A DNA stretch of 64,000 nucleotides from Unio delphinus (taxonomy: Eukaryota; Mollusca; Bivalvia; Unionida; Unionidae). Each line of letters opens with the position of its first letter. The first letter of the stretch is position 1. Under the pieces are notes generated by a model. That model searched no databases. It was not told the origin of the DNA and saw only the letters and a program-made list of their open reading frames with translations. This document shows positions 29,450 to 41,271 of this stretch, one piece after another. Location: NCBI GenBank assembly GCA_029339505.1, contig JAQISU010000115.1, forward strand, positions 3,931,001 through 3,995,000. The letters run 5' to 3'. The translations under genes and the position numbers were made by a program.

Positions 29450-29914
29450 TTAGACATAAGTAAACCTAATGCTGTTTTTAAAACGCTTTGAAAAAGAAGA
29501 TAGATAAATTCCTTCTGCAACGAATCGTACTGATGATCTACAAATACCGAAATATCTACCAGCTGCGGATATGGACTGAAATACTTCTTCCTCGTTTTTT
29601 TCAGTATTAAATGACTTTATCTGTCTATCATTTTTCGAGTGCTTCCCAGTCCCACCTCGTTTGGTGTTTTCACTCTGAGAGATAGCTTGTAGATTCGATA
29701 AAGAATTGTTCTTAGGATCATAGTCAATATGATCAATAACAAAACCATCCTTGATCAATCCATTAAACACCTCGAAGACGAATCGGTGATTGAGATATCT
29801 TTTTCCTCCAGCAGTAAAACTCAAAAATCCCATACCATTGTCAGTACCAACTGACTTCTTTAGTCTGCGATGTCTGACAACACCATCACGAGACGCTTCA
29901 TAGTTTACGATCAC
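29450..29914 (-). pseudogene. HNH endonuclease with NUMOD-like modules
   Basis: Minus strand. NYEASRDGVVRH resembles NUMOD4; then NHRFVFEVFNG and VIDHIDYDPKNNSLSNLQAI is an HNH_3-type nuclease motif (His, His, Asn of the beta-beta-alpha metal fold), followed by SISAAGRYFGICRSSVRFV, a NUMOD1-like DNA-binding helix-turn-helix. The frame has no ATG before the first domain and opens only from a stop inside the preceding gene, so a start was lost or a frameshift joins it to the upstream gene (17-base overlap). Such nucleases are usually homing endonucleases or domestic virus genes. Confidence 0.72.
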
Positions 29915-30308
29915 TGGATGCGGTTGAAATTATTGGTTCATTTATATACATAGTACTGTTTTTGTCTAAATCATTATTTGGTTGAGATATATTATTTGAA
30001 AATCTCTGAAAGTAATCCTGTGGAGTTCTTATGATCCTGTCGTTGACGCTGTCAGATTCATTGATGGAATCTTTGGTGGATTTTTTAACTCGTTTATCGT
30101 AATAGCGCTTCAACTCTCTATATCGTTTACCACCGCAACTCAGACACAACTGTGATATTACTCTAACCCTTACCTCACATTGTATGCAAGGTAGGGGTCC
30201 ATTACTTCCTCGACGAAAACTTTGCATATGATACCCACAGAACTCATTTCTGCATGATTTGTTACACGGGGTTACTGATCCAATCATGAGCCATTTGCAA
30301 TGATTCAT
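29898..30308 (-). CDS. Cys-rich putative zinc-binding protein, 136 aa
   Basis: Minus strand, ATG at 30308. The first 75 residues hold many paired cysteines: CKWLMIG, PCNKSCRNEFCGYH, PCIQCEVRVRV, LCLSCGGKRY, like two to three zinc ribbons or knuckles. The rest is basic and then Asn/Ser/Asp-rich, without structure. It could bind nucleic acid. Related Cys-rich proteins are found beside polymerase genes in other Polintons, as I recall them; function not known. It is divergent to the polymerase gene, with 43 bases between starts. Confidence 0.55.
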   Translation of the reverse strand: MNHCKWLMIGSVTPCNKSCRNEFCGYHMQSFRRGSNGPLPCIQCEVRVRVISQLCLSCGGKRYRELKRYYDKRVKKSTKDSINESDSVNDRIIRTPQDYFQRFSNNISQPNNDLDKNSTMYINEPIISTASSDRKL

Positions 30309-30351
30309 TATATAATAAATTCTTTATTTAAATAGTTGTTTTAATTATAGC

Positions 30352-33300
30352 ATGAAGGACTTCGAGAGATTATCGAAAATTACGCCTTGGAAAAATGATA
30401 CATTTAATCTTGATAGAATCTCTGATATACCAAAAAATCTAATAGACGATAGAACCATACTGAGTAAAATCAGCAACTGTTTTAATGAATTTAAGCGCCA
30501 TGGAGCATCTCATACGTAGTCGACATTTCGAATTATACATGATGATGTCAATGTACCCACAATCGATGCTACCATGAACGACAAAAGAGCAGCTAAGATA
30601 ATTTCACATCTTGGAAAAAATATATTTTTTTTAGAATGAAATTCATTATCGTAGATGATGCGAAATGGATTATCAGAGATAAATTTGAACCAATTCTCAA
30701 AGATAAAAAAACTCATTGTGAGTCGAGATTCCAAACCAGGAATTCTGACTGGAATTGACAAACCATACTACGAGAGATCTTATCCTGTAACAGCATTTGT
30801 TTATAGAATATATCCGTTAAATGATAAGCCAAGTATTGAAAAACTAGCACCTATGAAAACGCCGTCAGTGGCTTTGCCACTCAAGTGTGTAGCAGAACGA
30901 GTAATGGAACACTTCACGAATGCATCCTGGGGGAATAAATTAACTTAACAACGACGTAAAAAAATAACCGAATGGGGATTGACAGTGAAGGAGCACGGAG
31001 CAACAATTCAAGATATAACCAAATTAGAAACGTCATTAAGATTTCCAATATCGGTAGCGACGATAACCGGTGAAGTATTATACGAATCAAAATATAAATC
31101 AAAAGGAGCTCCAATTGAAATTATTGATCATAACGAACACGCGTGGACACCTGCAGTAAATGTATTTCCACGAGATAGAACCGTAAGATATATCCCTGAG
31201 GAGGTTTGTAAGGATGTGTTCCACGAAGAGAAGTTATTCGATGCTATTCATGCGTTGTGTAAAGATGATCCTGTGTCAGTGTGGCTACTTCGCAGCGCTA
31301 AAGATTCCGAATCAGGATTTGATCAATTTGTAAGACCGAATGGAGAATTATATCGCACTGAAGAGTTACACTCAAGGATGAAAAATACCGCTGTGAAACA
31401 TTCATGTGAAAACCCGAATAATTTCCATGAAAAACTACTCACGGATAGTTTTACTATTCAATCAGTGGTAGCTCATTTTGCACGAGAAAAGAACTCATGG
31501 CGTCCAACACGAAGTGATTATTTATTGGATGTTAAATCAAGCTGTCTTGAATTCGGCCATGGAGGACTGTGGAATACAAAATACCACCGCGAGGGTATGA
31601 TTTCAATTGATATATCTGCGTGTTATCCAGGGAGTTTTCTAGGATATGGAGAATGTGCTAAATATTTTAAACGATTTGGACACCCCACACATGAAATGAC
31701 TCGTGTTTCGGTTAATGGTCCATTGCCTGATTTTGATTTAACTGGATTCGCTCGTGTGGTATCATTTGAATTAGCTACAGGGTTACATCCGTGTAGTTAT
31801 GTTTGGATTGGTAGACATATGTCTAAAAAACACTGGATGCCAATTGTGTCATTGAGATACATGATTGATTGTGGTATGCTGATATCGCTGATTATTTCCG
31901 AAGCAATTGTGTGTTATCGAGCTCAAAAAGAAATCTGGCTACCACAATCCGATCTAGATAGTATAATTAGCGAACAACGAAAACAATTTCCTGATAGCAA
32001 TTCTTCGAATGGAAAATCGGAGATTTTCAATGAACAACAAATCATGGATTGGTCTAGGCAGTTATTTGAAATTGAAAATGGACTAGCAAAAGATTTTGGA
32101 CGAAGAATAATCGGTAAATTTACTCAAGGTGGAAGATATGACAATGCAAAATATTCCTCGCGGTTGATCATAGACAGCGCTGAATACGATTTTATCATAG
32201 CAGATTTAACGAAACATGGAAAACTTGTAACTCGTAAAGATTTTTTTCTATCCAATGGGACTAAGTTGGATACAATTGTTACCTACTGTGATGGATATAG
32301 TTCCCAATATACACACTTAAGATCATCTATGCTTAGTTACTAGTATTCTGCTATTAATCTATTTTCGATGATAAATAGATTTCCTACTACCGCGGTTAGA
32401 GTAGCCACTGATTCGATGTATATAAACAACAAATACAGATTAGCAGTGGCTGAATTCACATCCTCGGAGGAAGCGTGGGGATGTTGGAGATTTAAAAAGG
32501 AGACGCTACACGAATATTGTAAATCTGCTGATATTACGATGGACAATAAATATTTGAAAAGCAACCAATTATCAGAATTTTCTAATGCACCACCAATATC
32601 TGATCCTGTATGTAGATATAAAACTATTTACTTAAACGGTTGTGGTGGGTCAGGAAAGACAACTCGTGTGATTGAATTATTTCATAGAAACGATGTTTCC
32701 AAATCAAACATGACTGTGTTAACGCCAATTCATAGACTTGCAAGAGAGATGATACAGCGTAGGGTAAATTTTTGTACTTATCACAGCTTCTTTCGATGGA
32801 AAGGTGATGCGTGGACTCCTGAAAGAATGGGTGAGAAATTTATCCCTGATGTCATTGTATGGGATGAAATATGCACTGTATCGTTGAAAATATTACAATT
32901 ATTCCTTGAATGGTTATCAACGAAAACAACAAAAATTATTATGTGCGGTGATCATGGTCAACCACCACCATTTGTTGGTTTATCCCCACATAATTGGTTA
33001 AAATCACACGTAGACTATTACGAAGAGATTAATACCGACCATAGATCACTCGATGAACAATTACGCGAGTTTAAACAACTAATCAGATTACAACCGGATA
33101 GAATCCAATGTGAAATAGCTCGTGAAATAATTTCAGAAACTCCCATGAATGATTTTTGGGAGGTATGGAGACCAAACGATTTGATAATCGCAAGTAGAAA
33201 AATAGTCAGAGACACACTTCAGATGACATTATTTGAATTGCATAAATGTAAATTTGCAACACTTCCAGTACCGCTCTGTTATAGACCTTCGGATACAAGA

Positions 33301-33899
33301 AAGTAGAATATCGAAGTTGATATTCTTGGACAACGTGAAAAGCAGAATTTAGTGTTAAATGATATTGTGCTGGTTGATATCCGCATCGTCGAAGATGCAT
33401 TGCGTGCTGATAAATCCCCATGGACGTTAGGTTACGCAGCGACAATACACTCTTCACAGGGATTAACTATCACAGACACAATTGTTTGGATAGTAGATAA
33501 TCGCATTGAGTGGTCAAATTTAATTTATCTTGCAGTGTCCAGAGAGGAGAGTAAATCAACTTCGAAGAGTTGTCCTGACAGAGTCAGAAGATGATAATGA
33601 CACTATAATCAGCGCTGACAACGTCAAGGATATAATCAGAAAAAAACTCTCTGGTTATAAACAACATGATAAAAAAATAATAGAGAATTTGACAATGATG
33701 CTGAATTAATAATTACGCTGAAGCAACAACAGAATAATCACTGCGCGAGTTGCAATTGTATAATGCGTTGGAGTTGGTCGGATAAAGATCCTCACCAATT
33801 TACCGTAGACAGAAAGAATAGCAGCATTGGTCATATCAGATCAGAGATAACGTTATGCTGACTTGTCTTCAGTGCAACAGACGAAGAGGTGCTAGTTAA
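30352..33899 (+). pseudogene. Protein-primed family-B DNA polymerase fused to SF1 helicase, broken
   Basis: The gene opens at 30352 (MKDFERLSKITPW) and is interrupted by a TAG at 30518 and by several frame changes up to 30979. Intact parts: 30979-32340 with the polymerase A motif (SIDISACYPGS) and a B-like region (RRIIGKFTQGG); 32368-33303 with motif C (ATDSMYI), then helicase motifs GCGGSGKTT (Walker A), DVIVWDEI (Walker B) and CGDHGQPPPF; a stop at 33304; then IHSSQGLT and LIYLAVSRE (motifs V, VI). The last 150 bases have an HNH-like DRKNSSIGHI and LTCLQCNRRRG pattern. It is the replication enzyme of element 2, not functional now. The tail overlaps the convergent integrase end by eight bases. 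Confidence 0.85.
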
Positions 33900-34833
33900 G
33901 ACCACGCGGTGGTAATTGAGTATCCTCGGGAATTACCTGTAGTTGTTGTCGAGTAAATCCTCGCTGAGGAGCAGTTGAATCCAGTTTATAGATTGCTGGT
34001 CTACCCGTAGATCGTGTTATACTAGATATTTTATGTACGGTGACACTCCAAATAGGATCAGTAGCTCTTTTTTTACCACCTTCGAGCTCTCCTGGTTCGT
34101 ATAAATACCTTACAGTGACATTACCAAGAATTTGTTCTTTGAAATCTTTTTGTGGTTGTACGGGTATATACTTCATTTTAATAGCGTTGTTAGGTTTCAT
34201 GTTGATTGTTCTAGTAATCTCATTATTCAGCGCGGTAACTACACCTGGTAATCTCTTAACCCATTCACGGGATCGTTTAGCCTGGATGAATTCTTTCGCG
34301 TCTTGATATCCAAATAACCGCTCAGCAAGTGTCCGATTAAATTGTTCAACAATTGCCTGATCGCGATGTAGTGCAGTATGTCCTCGTCGTATGGTGACAT
34401 TATGATGTTTCATTTTTGATAACACTACACCCTGAAATTCCTTGCCAGGATCAACTTGTAATAGATTTGGTCAGCGCAGAGGACCCCTTCGATAAATACT
34501 TTCAAATGCAGAAGCCACTTCAGTTGATGATTTTGTCCTTAGCGGCTCTGCTTGTTTGTATCGACTCGCAATATCAACTACGGTTAACGCGTATTTGTAA
34601 CAACCATCATGTGGCAGAAATAGTATATCAGCGTGATGAACTTCATTAGGAACTGTAACATCAAAATGCGAGTAGTTAATTTGTTTAGGCGGCGGTAGAT
34701 AAATTTGCCATATTGCCTGTTTAGATAACCAATCAGCTGCAGTGGTATTTTTTACCTTTGCAGCGCTAGCGAGTTTACTGATTGCTGCCTTACCTCTCCA
34801 GTATCCTCTCGGAGAATAATAAATAGATTCCAT
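33892..34833 (-). pseudogene. rve-family integrase, one frameshift
   Basis: Minus strand from ATG 34833 (MESIYYSPRGYWRGKAAISK). The first part to about 34471 has WLSKQAIWQIYLPPP, HHADILFL (first Asp) and ALTVVDIASRY. A frame change at about 34430-34490 follows; the second part has VDPGKEF (second Asp), IVEQFNRTLAERLFGYQ (Glu), MKPNNAIK and a C-terminal PAIYKLD beta segment. There is no chromodomain, unlike the integrase of element 1. Integrase function is clear from family; this copy is inactive. Confidence 0.85.
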
Positions 34834-34839
34834 ATGTTA

Positions 34840-35339
34840 TTAATTATCCGCACCTAATATTAATTTGCCTTTCATAGTGGATTTTATCAACCACGAAGCT
34901 AATTTTTCTTTGAATGATTTATCAGGAATGGCATTCAATGCATGAATTAATTTTACATCTGCGAGATGATGCTGTTGTAAATCACCGCTCCGGTACGCTA
35001 TATCGTGTACACGACACGCTTCATCGATAGCGTTTATCGGCGATTCTCCAGGATTTGGAAGATTTTGACTATTAAGTCTTATATCTAATCGTGTTCCTGG
35101 TCCACAATAGCTATACCCGGGAAGATGTTTTTCACCTGGATACTTTGCCCACGGTGTTCCTGGAAGTTTAGTTAGCTTGGCGGCGATATCTCCTCCGAGT
35201 TTTTTTTTTGAAATCTAAATTTTTTTGTACCGCATTGTACACAATTCCCAGAAAGTGCACTTCGATTATTTTTCATAGCAATTACAGCTTGATTATTTGT
35301 ATTAGTACGCGCCTTACATTTCACACAATATAGATCCAT
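34840..35339 (-). pseudogene. Zinc-ribbon plus phospholipase-A2-like protein, frameshifted
   Basis: Minus strand from ATG 35339, seven bases upstream of the integrase start in gene direction. The first 50 codons form a zinc ribbon (MDLYCVKCKARTNTNN, CVQCGTKKF), like DUF5679. A run of ten A (35200-35209) ends this frame; the neighbouring frame then carries YCGPGTRLDIR (calcium-loop motif) and EACRVHDIAYRSGD (catalytic His-Asp) as in the parvovirus VP1-type PLA2 fold. Such a domain is thought to help virus particles leave endosomes. This is inferred from motifs. Confidence 0.72.
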
Positions 35340-35360
35340 AATATATTTATATTATATCTA

Positions 35361-35908
35361 ATGGAAGTGATTGATTTCTCAGCGCTAAAGAAAAAACAAC
35401 CGGTAAAACATCATCCGATGTTACCAGACTCAATCAGAATGATTATCATCGGACCTTCCGGAAGTGGCAAAACTCAATTGTTGCTTACAATGATAATGAA
35501 GTATCTAACTTGGGATAAGTTATATTTGGTTGCTCCGAGTGTAGATGATCAGCACTGCAATCAAGTGTGAAAAGATTACAACGAAACCGTTTCAGAAGCT
35601 TACGGCGGAAGCGTTATTGAGTTTATAACAGATATTGAAGAAGCGCCATCCGTGGTAGACATACTCCGACGTGATATATGTAACCCAACGTTATACACAA
35701 ATAACAAAAGTAATCAGAGATAACTGTAATCTATTGTGCGTATTCATCGTTACGAAATATTTGGCAAACGTGGTGCTCCGATATGGATTATAATCGATTT
35801 CAAAATTTCTTTAGCGGTGCAAGAGCTACCCCGCATGGATTTATCACGATAAACATACACGATCCTCGGACACGATATCGCGTCGGATTAGACCGTATCT
35901 ATAGCTAA
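35361..35908 (+). pseudogene. FtsK/HerA-type packaging ATPase, truncated
   Basis: The start at 35361 gives MEVIDFSALKKKQ and IIIGPSGSGKTQLLL (Walker A), ending at 35570. Later frames show a short middle and then FSGARATPHGFITINI near 35810, and the expected end DRIYS with its stop at 35906-35908. About half the normal length of roughly 250 residues is missing, including Walker B. The stop lies inside the right terminal repeat. Confidence 0.75.
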
Positions 35909-36202
35909 TTCGGTTAACCCGTTAGCAGCAACGGGGTGGTGACAACGACTATGGCGTCGATTCTGTTTGCCCATGGACGCTTCTATTAAGCATTTATAAG
36001 AAAGCTTTGGATTACCAAAAAGTCGCCTGTAATGGTTTGTCCGATTTATCCTCTTCTTACATTTCTTTTTGGTTTTGAGAAACCCTTAATTTGACAAATA
36101 GGGCTCTAAAATCGTTAATGCTCCATTTGGCAAAAGGAGGCTTAAAATATTTTGCTTAAAATCTGACCCAATTAGAGAAGTCCGATTCACCCTCTCTGCT
36201 GC
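35895..36202 (-). repeat. Right terminal inverted repeat of element 2
   Basis: Reverse complement of 20159-20470, ending CCTCTCTGCTGC followed by TATAAAA at 36203-36209. The direct repeat TATAAAA may be a 6-bp target duplication plus one matching base, as Polintons usually duplicate 6 bp. Confidence 0.95.
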
Positions 36203-37292
36203 TATAAAAGACAATGTCGAGACAATAGTTGATTGAACGAAATCTAGCTGGAGGTAATGACCTAGAAATGTTCCAGCTCTTTTGGACAATCTTCCTCTTC
36301 ATCGTACCAGTGATTAGCCCTAAAAATTAGTACCAAATTTTGAGACAACTGAGATGGAGTAAATTGCTGAGATTTTCTTGTGATTCGTAATTACGATATT
36401 TTCTTGTGATAAGTAATTACATCCTTAAATATTTTCTGGCGTCTTTACTGAAGCGTGACGGATACCGATAAACTGGGGGCAAGTTAACACTGTCAAACCA
36501 AACTGTAATAGGATCGATACCGACTGAGATTTTGGATGGAGTGAAAATACCGAACAATATTTGCAAATGAAAGAATTTATTAAATGAAAATAAAAATATA
36601 TACAACAAATAAACATGTAGACCTAATTAATATTTATTTACCTTGCACTGTGACAGTTCACATAAGACTCATAAACGCATGGCAAAAAGCATCCACTTGA
36701 ATCTACCGCACTGAAGAGCTAAAAAAAATTACGATTCATGCATGATACAAAAATGATAAATATCCTTCATGTAACTATGTGATATGCATTGAATACGGTT
36801 CATTAAACCCTATTCTTTAAGGACATGAGTATCATTCATTCAACCCTATGCTTTGACGAAATATGATGTAATGTATTTTTTAACGTAGCTTTAACAATTG
36901 TTCAGTCATATCGTTACGATGTCTGTAGTGTTATAGTTTATAGTGATGTCTAGCACTTGGGTATCATGCTACAGACATGATGTCCCACCCAGCCACTTTA
37001 TCCTGACACCAAACCGACCATTCCTAACACTAACCGATACTGAGCTCCCATCCAGGCAGCTGTTAGTACCATTTTAATAAGTCTTTGGTATGACTCAGCT
37101 GGGGATCTAACCCACTACCTCCCGAGTCCGAGGCAAATACTATAACCTAAATGCAATCGAGGCGGTTTTGAGGAAATGAATATGGCTTATACAATCCTGT
37201 GCTTAAAGGAAATGAGTATGTTTTATACAACCATATGCTTTAAAGAAATGAGTATGGCTTATACAAGTTCCCCTATGCTTTATTTTGATTAA
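36203..37292. other. Gene-free host sequence right of element 2
   Basis: Contains short tandem-like phrases (GGAAATGAGTATGGCTTATAC, trimmed here, repeated near 37180-37265). No coding or RNA gene is seen. Confidence 0.5.
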
Positions 37293-38620
37293 TTTGTTTA
37301 TTCGATTTAGTATCAGTACCACAATTTATGTGCAAACCCCACCCCCACCCCCTTCGGAAGGAAGAAATATTTACCTCCGATACCATCTGTTGTTATTGTT
37401 AAATATGTTCCTCAATCAACACATGGAGACCTACATAGTCGCGCTTTGTTTCTAAGATTTATTAAACATTACGAATTGAAACCTCCGTTATTAATTTGTA
37501 TGATTTGTGCTGTTGAACTCACTGTTTATCCTAAATCGTGAAAACTCCACTGCACAACCTCAGCAAAAAAATAAACAAATAAACAAACATACACACATCT
37601 TTACTAGCCACGATCCTGATGTGTCAGCCCTATCTACACCTTGGTGGATCGATCAGATAATGCATCGCTTCGGTCTGTGAATTTCATTGGATGCAGCGGT
37701 AAGCGATCGCATCCAATCACATTCACATTGTTCAAATGTGAACAATTTCTACGTTATCGATACAAGAGTTGGGGACACACAAATGGAATGGACTGATAAA
37801 AAAGCAATTTTCCACTGCCGGGCTGGGTTTGTGCATATACATCCTTGCACTCAAATACATATGTAATGTCTTCTCACTGCTACGTAGTAACACTTACAAT
37901 GTATCCATATGAAGTCAGTTACACGCTATTGGTTAGTTGGCACCATATAGCACGAAAGACAACTCATGAAATCCAATAAATGTCACTATGACTAAGTAAT
38001 CAAACATCTGATTGATTCGCCAAAAGTGTAGACAGGGTTAACACATCACATCCTTGGCTAGCAAAGATCACATACGCAGAGAAAATTGAGACTAATATAG
38101 AGAATATAACTCCATCAAATCAGAAATAACTGAAATATTTGTCAGGCTTCTGTATTCTTATCTCTTCGTTTGGATAAATTATAAATCGTATTGAAAATAC
38201 ATTTATTCCAACAAACAAAAGCTCTTTAACAAAAGCACAGTATAAGCAAATCAATGTTTTCAACAAAAAGACAATATATTTAATTCATCATAAATCTTGT
38301 CAAACAATAAAAAGTAAAATTACACTAAGATCAGCAATCAAAGGAAATGTACATCAATGTGTAAGGTTTTCTTAGGCATAAATTAACCGTTAATATAGGA
38401 AAGAAAGAAAAGAATGTAGTACTCAACGGAATACAATCATCTCCAAGGAATGTTATGATATGGCGTGACGGTACGATGTCATATCTAAACTGTTTCTCTG
38501 TTTCAAAAAGCTATTTGCATACAAACCTATGCAATGTTACCATATGAGATGGCGTGATGGTATGATGTCATATCTAGACTGTTTCTCTGTTTCAAAAAGC
38601 TATTTGCATACAAACCTAGA
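37293..38620. repeat. Dispersed repeat Y, copy 1 (partner at 61418-62610)
   Basis: About 1.3 kb matching 61418-62610 in the same direction. It ends with two copies of a roughly 91-bp unit (ATGGCGTGACGGTA to CTATTTGCATACA). No coding capacity is evident; it could be a non-autonomous transposon. Confidence 0.8.
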
Positions 38621-39135
38621 TGGATTATGGTACACCATATTTTTGTTTGGTTAAGTCTGTTGCATTCACGTGTAAGCGTAAGACCACTATCACTCCAGGC
38701 ATGAAAACATAATAAAAACCAACAGCATGTCAGCATCTGAACTGCGTGTCGTAGGCTTCAGAAATATCCCATATAAATAAGACCTTGCATGTATTGAATA
38801 TTTCTGGCTTTGTAACATCGCAAATAAATGTACAGCTTCATCTCTACAGCGCTTTTTTTAAAAGCGAGAAACATATGATACATTAAGAGACGAAGTTCTT
38901 AGGAACTTGAATAATACATTTTGCTCATCTTTGACATGGACCATTGTTTAAAACTGTAAAGAAACTTTTCTTACCATCAAGATAAAAATTTAAAACAGAA
39001 TATTAAGATGTACATGGTGCATTACGTCCATCTTCCTGGAATTCTTATATACATCAATTTATGGTGTAACTCTTCAAGACAGGAAGATATAAAAGGTGGA
39101 CTGAAAATGCACTTAGCAGACGAATGTTTTGGAGT
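38621..39135. other. Likely 3' flank of the BTB-BACK gene
   Basis: Non-coding sequence following the stop codon on the minus strand, probably 3' untranslated region and downstream DNA. I did not find a clear polyadenylation signal close to the stop. Confidence 0.4.
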
Positions 39136-40180
39136 TCACCTATTTGATACGTTCTGATACAGAATACCTTTGATGAATGGTGGGTTTTTACAATAGGGCC
39201 ATTTTTGGAAAAGCATTTGTTGTAGTTGTGATTGATTCGGAAAATGCAATTTCGCAAATCGCAGAAAGAAGGACACATCACAGCTTGTAAAGCAACTTGT
39301 GACTATAGTTATTATATAGGGGGTTTTCCTTCCTTTCAAAACAATCCTTTCACTAAGAGGAATAAAATCAGGGAGTTTGTAACTATATCTAGTTTGAAAT
39401 ATAGCAGTTTTGTCTATGTCTTTTATCATGACTTTTCCAGTTAAAGAAATGTCATGGAAATAATTTTCAGGTACTGTATTTTCTTCTACTATATCTTCCA
39501 TTGTTATTCCATCCAGATATACATCATTTGGACAGGGAAACTCGACTTGACTAGAATTTGGCGGCCAAAGTATCGTATTTACTTTCTGTTTTCTTGGTAA
39601 GATTGAATTACTGAGATCATTTTGTGATGACTGAGTATTTTCCGGTTGTGACGGTAAGCATTTATATTTGTATATTTCGTGTGATTCCTCAACAGAAAGA
39701 ATGTTGGTTTTCACAATGTGCTCTGTATAGTCGGCAAGAGATAGCGTTGGCAGTCGTAGAAAGAAAAATCCATCACCTAGAAGCCTTCTCTTGTTTTGAT
39801 AATCCGGCTCTAATCCTTGCTGTTTGCATTTGTTTTCCGCCCATTCCATGCACTTTTGGAAGAGTTTAAGTTCATCAACGTAAAATGTATCCCCTGATAA
39901 AATCAACTTCATACTGTCGACAGAAACGTTCATAAAGTCAGGTGATTCCAGTATCTCGGGAACATGATCATCTACGAAATCGCACGCCTCGTCTTTGAGA
40001 TCTTTAAATTCGTATAAAACAGCCAAGTTCAGCAGTTTGCAGACGTTTTCTTTGCGAATACCCATGGCAAGCTTCACAGAACAAAGATTAATTAGATATC
40101 CTACCTGATACTTGTGTGCTAATTTGGCAACCTCAATCAAAGAGTCTTCATCAAGATCGATGTCGTCAGTGTAAAGACAC
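39136..40180 (-). CDS. BTB-BACK domain protein, exon 2 (C-terminal 348 codons)
   Basis: Minus-strand exon. An acceptor (polypyrimidine plus CAG at 40186-40181) opens the exon in phase with exon 1 (47533-47813). CLYTDDIDLDEDSLIEVAKL finishes the BTB fold, AHKYQVGYLINLCSVKLAM links it, and a BACK domain follows (CKLLNLAVLYEF; LFQKCMEWAENKC; LLGDGFFFLRLPTLSLADY). The remaining 160 residues are not Kelch repeats; a PHR-like beta domain as in BTBD proteins is possible but not clear. Such proteins are usually substrate adaptors for Cullin-3 ligases. The complete coding sequence would be 436 residues. Confidence 0.85.
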
Positions 40181-41271
40181 CTGAAATATATAAATAAAAC
40201 TACACATTTGAATACAACTTAAACAGGAAGGTCATGTGGTATTTTATTTGTGTAGGGGATTGGAGAATATGACTACTATACTACTATACGGCATTAATGT
40301 TCATGGTCATACGAAGTCAAAACTATAGATCGCAATGGATACGGTGATAGTTTGCTTCAGGTGTAACATAATTCTGTGTTGCGAAGGCTTCAGTTCCGTG
40401 TTAGCAAAATAATGACGAGATTCCAAAAGACAAGAATGTAATGCACCATATTATAGTGCAATTAATTCCTGTGTATAATGACAGCTAATTTCCTAGACTG
40501 ACTGAAACACATTCAGCAATGTGACCTCTCGATAGAAAATTAGTTTTAGTGTACTTGAGAAGTCTGATGGAAGATAGCAGAGGCTTTATAAAGAATTACT
40601 ACATAATAATTACCCGACATTTAAATCCAATAACATTCATGAACTAAATATATCTACATTTAACGATTTGATTTTCCTTTGGAATGTATAGTGTCAATAT
40701 AATATCGGTTCTGAAAACAGTGATGGTTTTAAATTGGATTTTGATTCTATGGAAGAAATTCTTTTATACTTAGATATTCATAATTTGCCGCTCTGACAGC
40801 TATCTGCAGCTGCACTGTCCATATGTATAGACTCATATATACATCACAGGCCTTTAGTTAACCAATCAAAGATTATCCAATTCAGGGCTAACCATGGCGT
40901 TATGCGGTTCAGCTGTTCAAATTGAATGGGAAAATGCCTCTGCACACAAAATGTAGCAGAATGATGTTTGTCCATTCAATGTCCGTGATGGGCGTTTTTA
41001 CTTTTAGTCGTATTTATATATTTTTGCCATAACTATGATTACGTAAGACTAAGCGAAACGGACAAGTGAATTTTGAGCCGTATCGAGTGGCAGTGTAATG
41101 TACTGATAATGCAAATAGTTGCAATACTGTTCGAAATAATAATTACCAAATGCATACCGTGTCGCACATAAAGTAAAATAACAAGGTATACATAGCCAAG
41201 AACTTACAACAATGAACAGTAACATTAGTTCTAATTTATTGTTCAACAAAAGCCCGACAAAAAAAATGTGA

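Larger units (their letters stand above)
20159..36202. mobile_element. Element 2: decayed Polinton/Maverick, 16.0 kb
   Basis: It is bounded by inverted repeats of about 310 bp and by a 7-bp direct repeat TATAAAA (20152-20158 and 36203-36209). Inside are remains of protein-primed PolB, integrase, packaging ATPase, protease, major capsid and penton genes, the standard Polinton set, plus accessory genes. Most large genes carry frameshifts or stops. It is of another lineage than element 1: only protease, integrase, penton, capsid and the GLGD protein have counterparts, and these are distant. Confidence 0.95.
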
